This document shows positions 53,213-55,498 of a stretch of DNA of 55,498 nucleotides, piece by piece (within the stretch, counting starts at the first letter, position 1; every line of letters begins with the position of its first letter). The notes below the pieces were generated by a model. That model was given only the letters and a program-made list of their open reading frames with translations, had not been told where the DNA came from and ran no database searches. This DNA comes from JAKQEM01 sp964391185 (lineage in GTDB: Bacteria > Patescibacteriota > Gracilibacteria > Peribacterales > Peribacteraceae), in assembly GCA_964391185.1 (NCBI GenBank), contig CAYMIX010000009.1:1-55498 (forward strand), read 5' to 3'. Both the position numbers and the translations under genes were made by a program.

Positions 53213-53479
53213 ATGAATATACTATCCAATTCGCCGGGAATGATTGCCATGCTAGCAACTGTTATCTTCATTCAGCTTATATCACTCCTGTTGCTTTGGT
53301 TGAATGTCCGCACTTTCCGAAACCACGCAGGCAAATATCAAACGCTGTTCGCGGCTCTGGGGAATGAAAACGTGTGGGGGACACCGGGTAAAATCCTCAT
53401 TCCGCTCTATATCGTGCTTGCAATTGGTGCCAGCATCGTCACCACATTGGTATTTATTTTTCAGCCTCATTTCCTGTAG
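53213..53479 (+). CDS. Small membrane protein, two helices
   Basis: 88 residues starting at the base after the upstream stop. Helices at about 12-28 and 62-84. Function unknown. Confidence 0.7.
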   Translation: MNILSNSPGMIAMLATVIFIQLISLLLLWLNVRTFRNHAGKYQTLFAALGNENVWGTPGKILIPLYIVLAIGASIVTTLVFIFQPHFL

Positions 53480-53482
53480 TGC

Positions 53483-53974
53483 ATGTCATCTATTCAAGCA
53501 GATCACGGGGAATACATTGTAACAGTGACGGACGAACACTGGATAAAATACGTACCGTCGTTGACGGTCTCATTTTTTCTCTTCTTCATCACCATTCTTC
53601 TGTTTATCCTCGCTGGTATGTCGGCGCATCATTATATGTGGCTTTCGCATGCGACATATATCGCCGCATTGATACTTTTTCTCACTACAATGCACTGGTT
53701 TTTCATGATGATGCTGAGCGAAACTCTGGATCGCATCATCATTACCAACAGACGCTTGCTGCGATTGCGATACCGCATGCTGTTCGATGAAGATGTACTC
53801 GAAATTTCATTTGAAAAAATGAAAACAGTTGATGCAAAAAAACATGGCATTATTCAAAATATACTTCACTACGGAACTCTGTTTTTTGAAACAAAACTCG
53901 CAGCCGTTCCCTATGTGCCACATCCAAATCGTATTGCAAAAATCATCCAGGAAGCCATGCATAAAAAGGACTAA
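53483..53974 (+). CDS. Membrane protein with bacterial PH domain
   Basis: 163 residues. Two N-terminal helices followed by IIITNRRLLRLR and a beta-rich region, the pattern of bPH_2 domains attached to membrane anchors. Last gene of the operon. Confidence 0.75.
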   Translation: MSSIQADHGEYIVTVTDEHWIKYVPSLTVSFFLFFITILLFILAGMSAHHYMWLSHATYIAALILFLTTMHWFFMMMLSETLDRIIITNRRLLRLRYRMLFDEDVLEISFEKMKTVDAKKHGIIQNILHYGTLFFETKLAAVPYVPHPNRIAKIIQEAMHKKD

Positions 53975-53975
53975 C

Positions 53976-54425
53976 TTATTTGGTCTCTGATTTTCCTGTC
54001 ATGCGGTATGGCTTCATGCGATAGATCACACTCCCATTGGTATGTTGCAGGTGCAAATTTTTGATCATCGGCGAAACAGGCATTTTTTCCTCGGCTATCA
54101 ATATCTGTCCGAATTCTTCACCGAGTAGAAGCTTGATGTCTTGCACGCTTTTAGGATCTGTCACTTCTTCGAAGAAACCCCAACAAATAACACTTTTCCA
54201 TTCTTCTCCGCTCACAATATTTTCTACCTGCACACACATGCGTGGATTCTTTTTAAGAAGGTCTATTTTGTGACCCTTGCGAGTGAATCCATACAGGAAA
54301 CCATCCTGATACAAATAGGTAATCGGAACGACATACACCTCCTCACCATCGACACAGCCAAGATGTCCGTAATGATTTTCTGCAAGAATTTCTTGGCATT
54401 GTTGTGATGTAAGGTCAGTCGTCAT
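53976..54425 (-). CDS. Pyridoxamine 5'-phosphate oxidase-like flavoprotein
   Basis: 149 residues from ATG 54423-54425 (TATACT 6 nt upstream). GHLGCVDGEEVYVVPITYLYQDGFLYGFTRKGHKIDLLKKNPRMCVQV is the FMN-binding split-barrel signature of NimA-like/PNPOx-like proteins. These bind flavin or F420-type cofactors and often reduce nitro-compounds or haem degradation products. Substrate unknown. Confidence 0.88.
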   Translation of the reverse strand: MTTDLTSQQCQEILAENHYGHLGCVDGEEVYVVPITYLYQDGFLYGFTRKGHKIDLLKKNPRMCVQVENIVSGEEWKSVICWGFFEEVTDPKSVQDIKLLLGEEFGQILIAEEKMPVSPMIKNLHLQHTNGSVIYRMKPYRMTGKSETK

Positions 54426-54437
54426 AACCTAAGTATA
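54426..54437 (-). promoter_or_regulatory. -10 box of a leaderless promoter
   Basis: TATACT on the minus strand (54437-54432) ends 6 nt before the ATG. Confidence 0.6.
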
Positions 54438-54534
54438 GAAAAGAAAAATAAAAAAGGAACACGAATTCCACATCAGTCCATGGCTTCTATGTACGTAGAT
54501 GCTAGAGTATTTTCATCTTTCTCTATCTACACAT

Positions 54535-55116
54535 ATGACAGACATGATGCACACCGTCGGCTTCGGCTCAGGAATATGGTTCATTTGGTGCCTTCACATG
54601 TTGGCATGCCTCACCATTTCGGTCGGCATCGTGTTACTCATTGTTTGGGCTATAAAAACACTAAACCAGGCCCAGCTGAAAATGTGGGGCATCACCCTTG
54701 CAGTGATCGGAGCACTCGTTTGCGCACTCACGATGGCCATTACTCCGATGGCGAAATTCACAGCGGTTAAATGTTCAAGCGAGAATGGCATGATGATGCG
54801 CAGCTCGGGACACATGATGGGCAATGGAATGATGATGGATGATGACGATATGATGATGGACGATGACGATATGATGAATATGTCTATGGGTGATATGTCG
54901 CGAATGCTCGAAGGAAAAACGGGCGACGATTTCGATAAAGCATTCATCGAAGGAATGATCCCACATCACCAAGGTGCAATCGATATGGCAGAAATGGCTT
55001 TGACGAGCGCTGGCCATGAAGAAATTCGCTCGATGGCCAATGAAATCATCACCGCTCAACAACGCGAAATCGACATGATGAATCAGTGGTTGAAGGATTG
55101 GGGATATACGAAGTAA
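54535..55116 (+). CDS. DUF305-family membrane protein with Met/Asp-rich segment
   Basis: 193 residues from ATG 54535. Two membrane helices, then a low-complexity stretch of Met, Asp and Gly (NGMMMDDDDMMMDDDDM), then DUF305: FIEGMIPHHQGAIDMAEMAL...IITAQQREIDMMNQWL. His/Met-rich sequence suits copper binding, as proposed for several DUF305 proteins. An outer-surface copper handling role is inferred. Confidence 0.85.
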   Translation: MTDMMHTVGFGSGIWFIWCLHMLACLTISVGIVLLIVWAIKTLNQAQLKMWGITLAVIGALVCALTMAITPMAKFTAVKCSSENGMMMRSSGHMMGNGMMMDDDDMMMDDDDMMNMSMGDMSRMLEGKTGDDFDKAFIEGMIPHHQGAIDMAEMALTSAGHEEIRSMANEIITAQQREIDMMNQWLKDWGYTK

Positions 55117-55446
55117 TTTTTATTACCCACACTTTCGTATGCTTGGCGAAATAGACCAATTTTGTTTCTCCAAATTCTCTGCTGGGATTTAAGTATCCCC
55201 TTCTTCTCCTTCGGGCTCATGCTTGCGCTTGTTGCAACGCTCTTCACGGACCCCGGAACATTCCTCTTTGTCCTCGTGCCATCATGGGCTGTGTGTATGT
55301 TAATCAGAAATATTCCTGTGCTGTTCCATGGAAGAACAAAAATCAAAGGGTTGATCCTTTATATGTTCTTCTACGAATTCTGCTTGTACTGGCAGAGTAT
55401 TTACGCGCTGTTCACCGTGCGAAATAAGAGCTGGATTACGCGGTAA
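55117..55446 (+). pseudogene. C-terminal remnant of a membrane glycosyltransferase
   Basis: In-frame and open right after the DUF305 stop: LSYAWRNRPILFLQILCWD..., two or three helices, and a tail FYEFCLYWQSIYALFTVRNK ending SWITR, as at the end of family 2 processive glycosyltransferases. No catalytic domain or start codon is visible, so this looks truncated. Confidence 0.55.
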
Positions 55447-55454
55447 GTAACCGA

Positions 55455-55487
55455 CCACCGGTCTCAGGACCGGTGGCTTTGGGTTTG
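55455..55487 (+). terminator. Rho-independent terminator
   Basis: CCACCGGTC-TCAG-GACCGGTGG followed by CTTTGGGTTTG. Confidence 0.8.
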
Positions 55488-55498
55488 CCTGCTTGATC

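Noticed and set aside
54480..54770. Frame on plus strand overlapping the DUF305 start
   Set aside because: Out of frame with DUF305 and with no signal of its own.
1..55498. CRISPR arrays, transposase genes, rRNA genes and full prophage
   Set aside because: No regularly spaced repeats of 25-40 nt, no DDE transposase motifs, no rRNA sequence and no capsid or tail genes were seen.
1..55498. UGA reassigned to glycine as in Gracilibacteria
   Set aside because: Genes end cleanly at TGA, for example uvrA at 10975-10977 and the HTTM-coupled gene at 43810-43812, and no in-frame TGA is seen in conserved cores.

Overview
The window looks like a chromosomal contig from a Candidate Phyla Radiation (Patescibacteria) bacterium, possibly of the Peregrinibacteria type. 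The lineage is inferred from a short AlaRS without the C-Ala domain, many small exported or membrane proteins with Ser-rich linkers, SLH-domain proteins, and an absence of transposons or phage blocks. TGA acts as a stop throughout, so the Gracilibacteria code is not used. Many genes lack a Shine-Dalgarno and instead have a TANNNT -10 box ending 6-7 nt before the start codon, so leaderless mRNAs appear common. I used this to choose many starts.

Layout. 1-575: tRNA-Gln, two tRNA-Arg genes (one with a hairpin in its D arm) and 5'-tRNA relics. 574-2238: PIF1-like helicase. 2404-4234: an MliC-like protein and a lipoprotein hydrolase. 4259-5340: a GC-richer block with SD-led small genes, perfect hairpin terminators and a folded attenuator-like leader RNA. 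5352-7875: small genes, an SLH protein and a phage-type protein. 8059-17472: UvrA, a phosphoesterase, a Nudix hydrolase, two asparaginase homologues and a Rel/SpoT protein whose synthetase half is degenerate. 17535-21836: an IleRS with two histidine-phosphatase domains inserted. 21842-31560: transporters, aquaporin, SLH protein, MsrB, lipoproteins, a duplicated DoxX protein and a zinc ribbon. 31659-32740: a VOC protein and the tmRNA with a probable 33-residue tag. 32758-38591: a DedA-like protein, two tandem histidine kinases with EF-hand-like loops in their sensors, and AlaRS. 38588-45131: a cell-envelope or glycosylation group, a Trm11-like methylase and an HTTM-DUF393 fusion. 45228-47650: tRNA-Asn with its relic, an SDR and cupin pair, a dead serine recombinase and a second GC-rich lipoprotein module. 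47856-55498: a DUF2975-like protein, a KOW protein, a Cys-rich repeat protein broken by a 100-N scaffold gap, a trypsin-like protease, VOC proteins, a DUF305 protein and a glycosyltransferase remnant.

The most unusual items are the IleRS with two enzymatic insertions, the folded leader RNA at 4273-4430, the tRNA copies carrying D-arm hairpins, the long tmRNA tag, and a C-terminal motif shared by two otherwise unrelated proteins. All identifications are from sequence reading only; no searches or folding programs were run.
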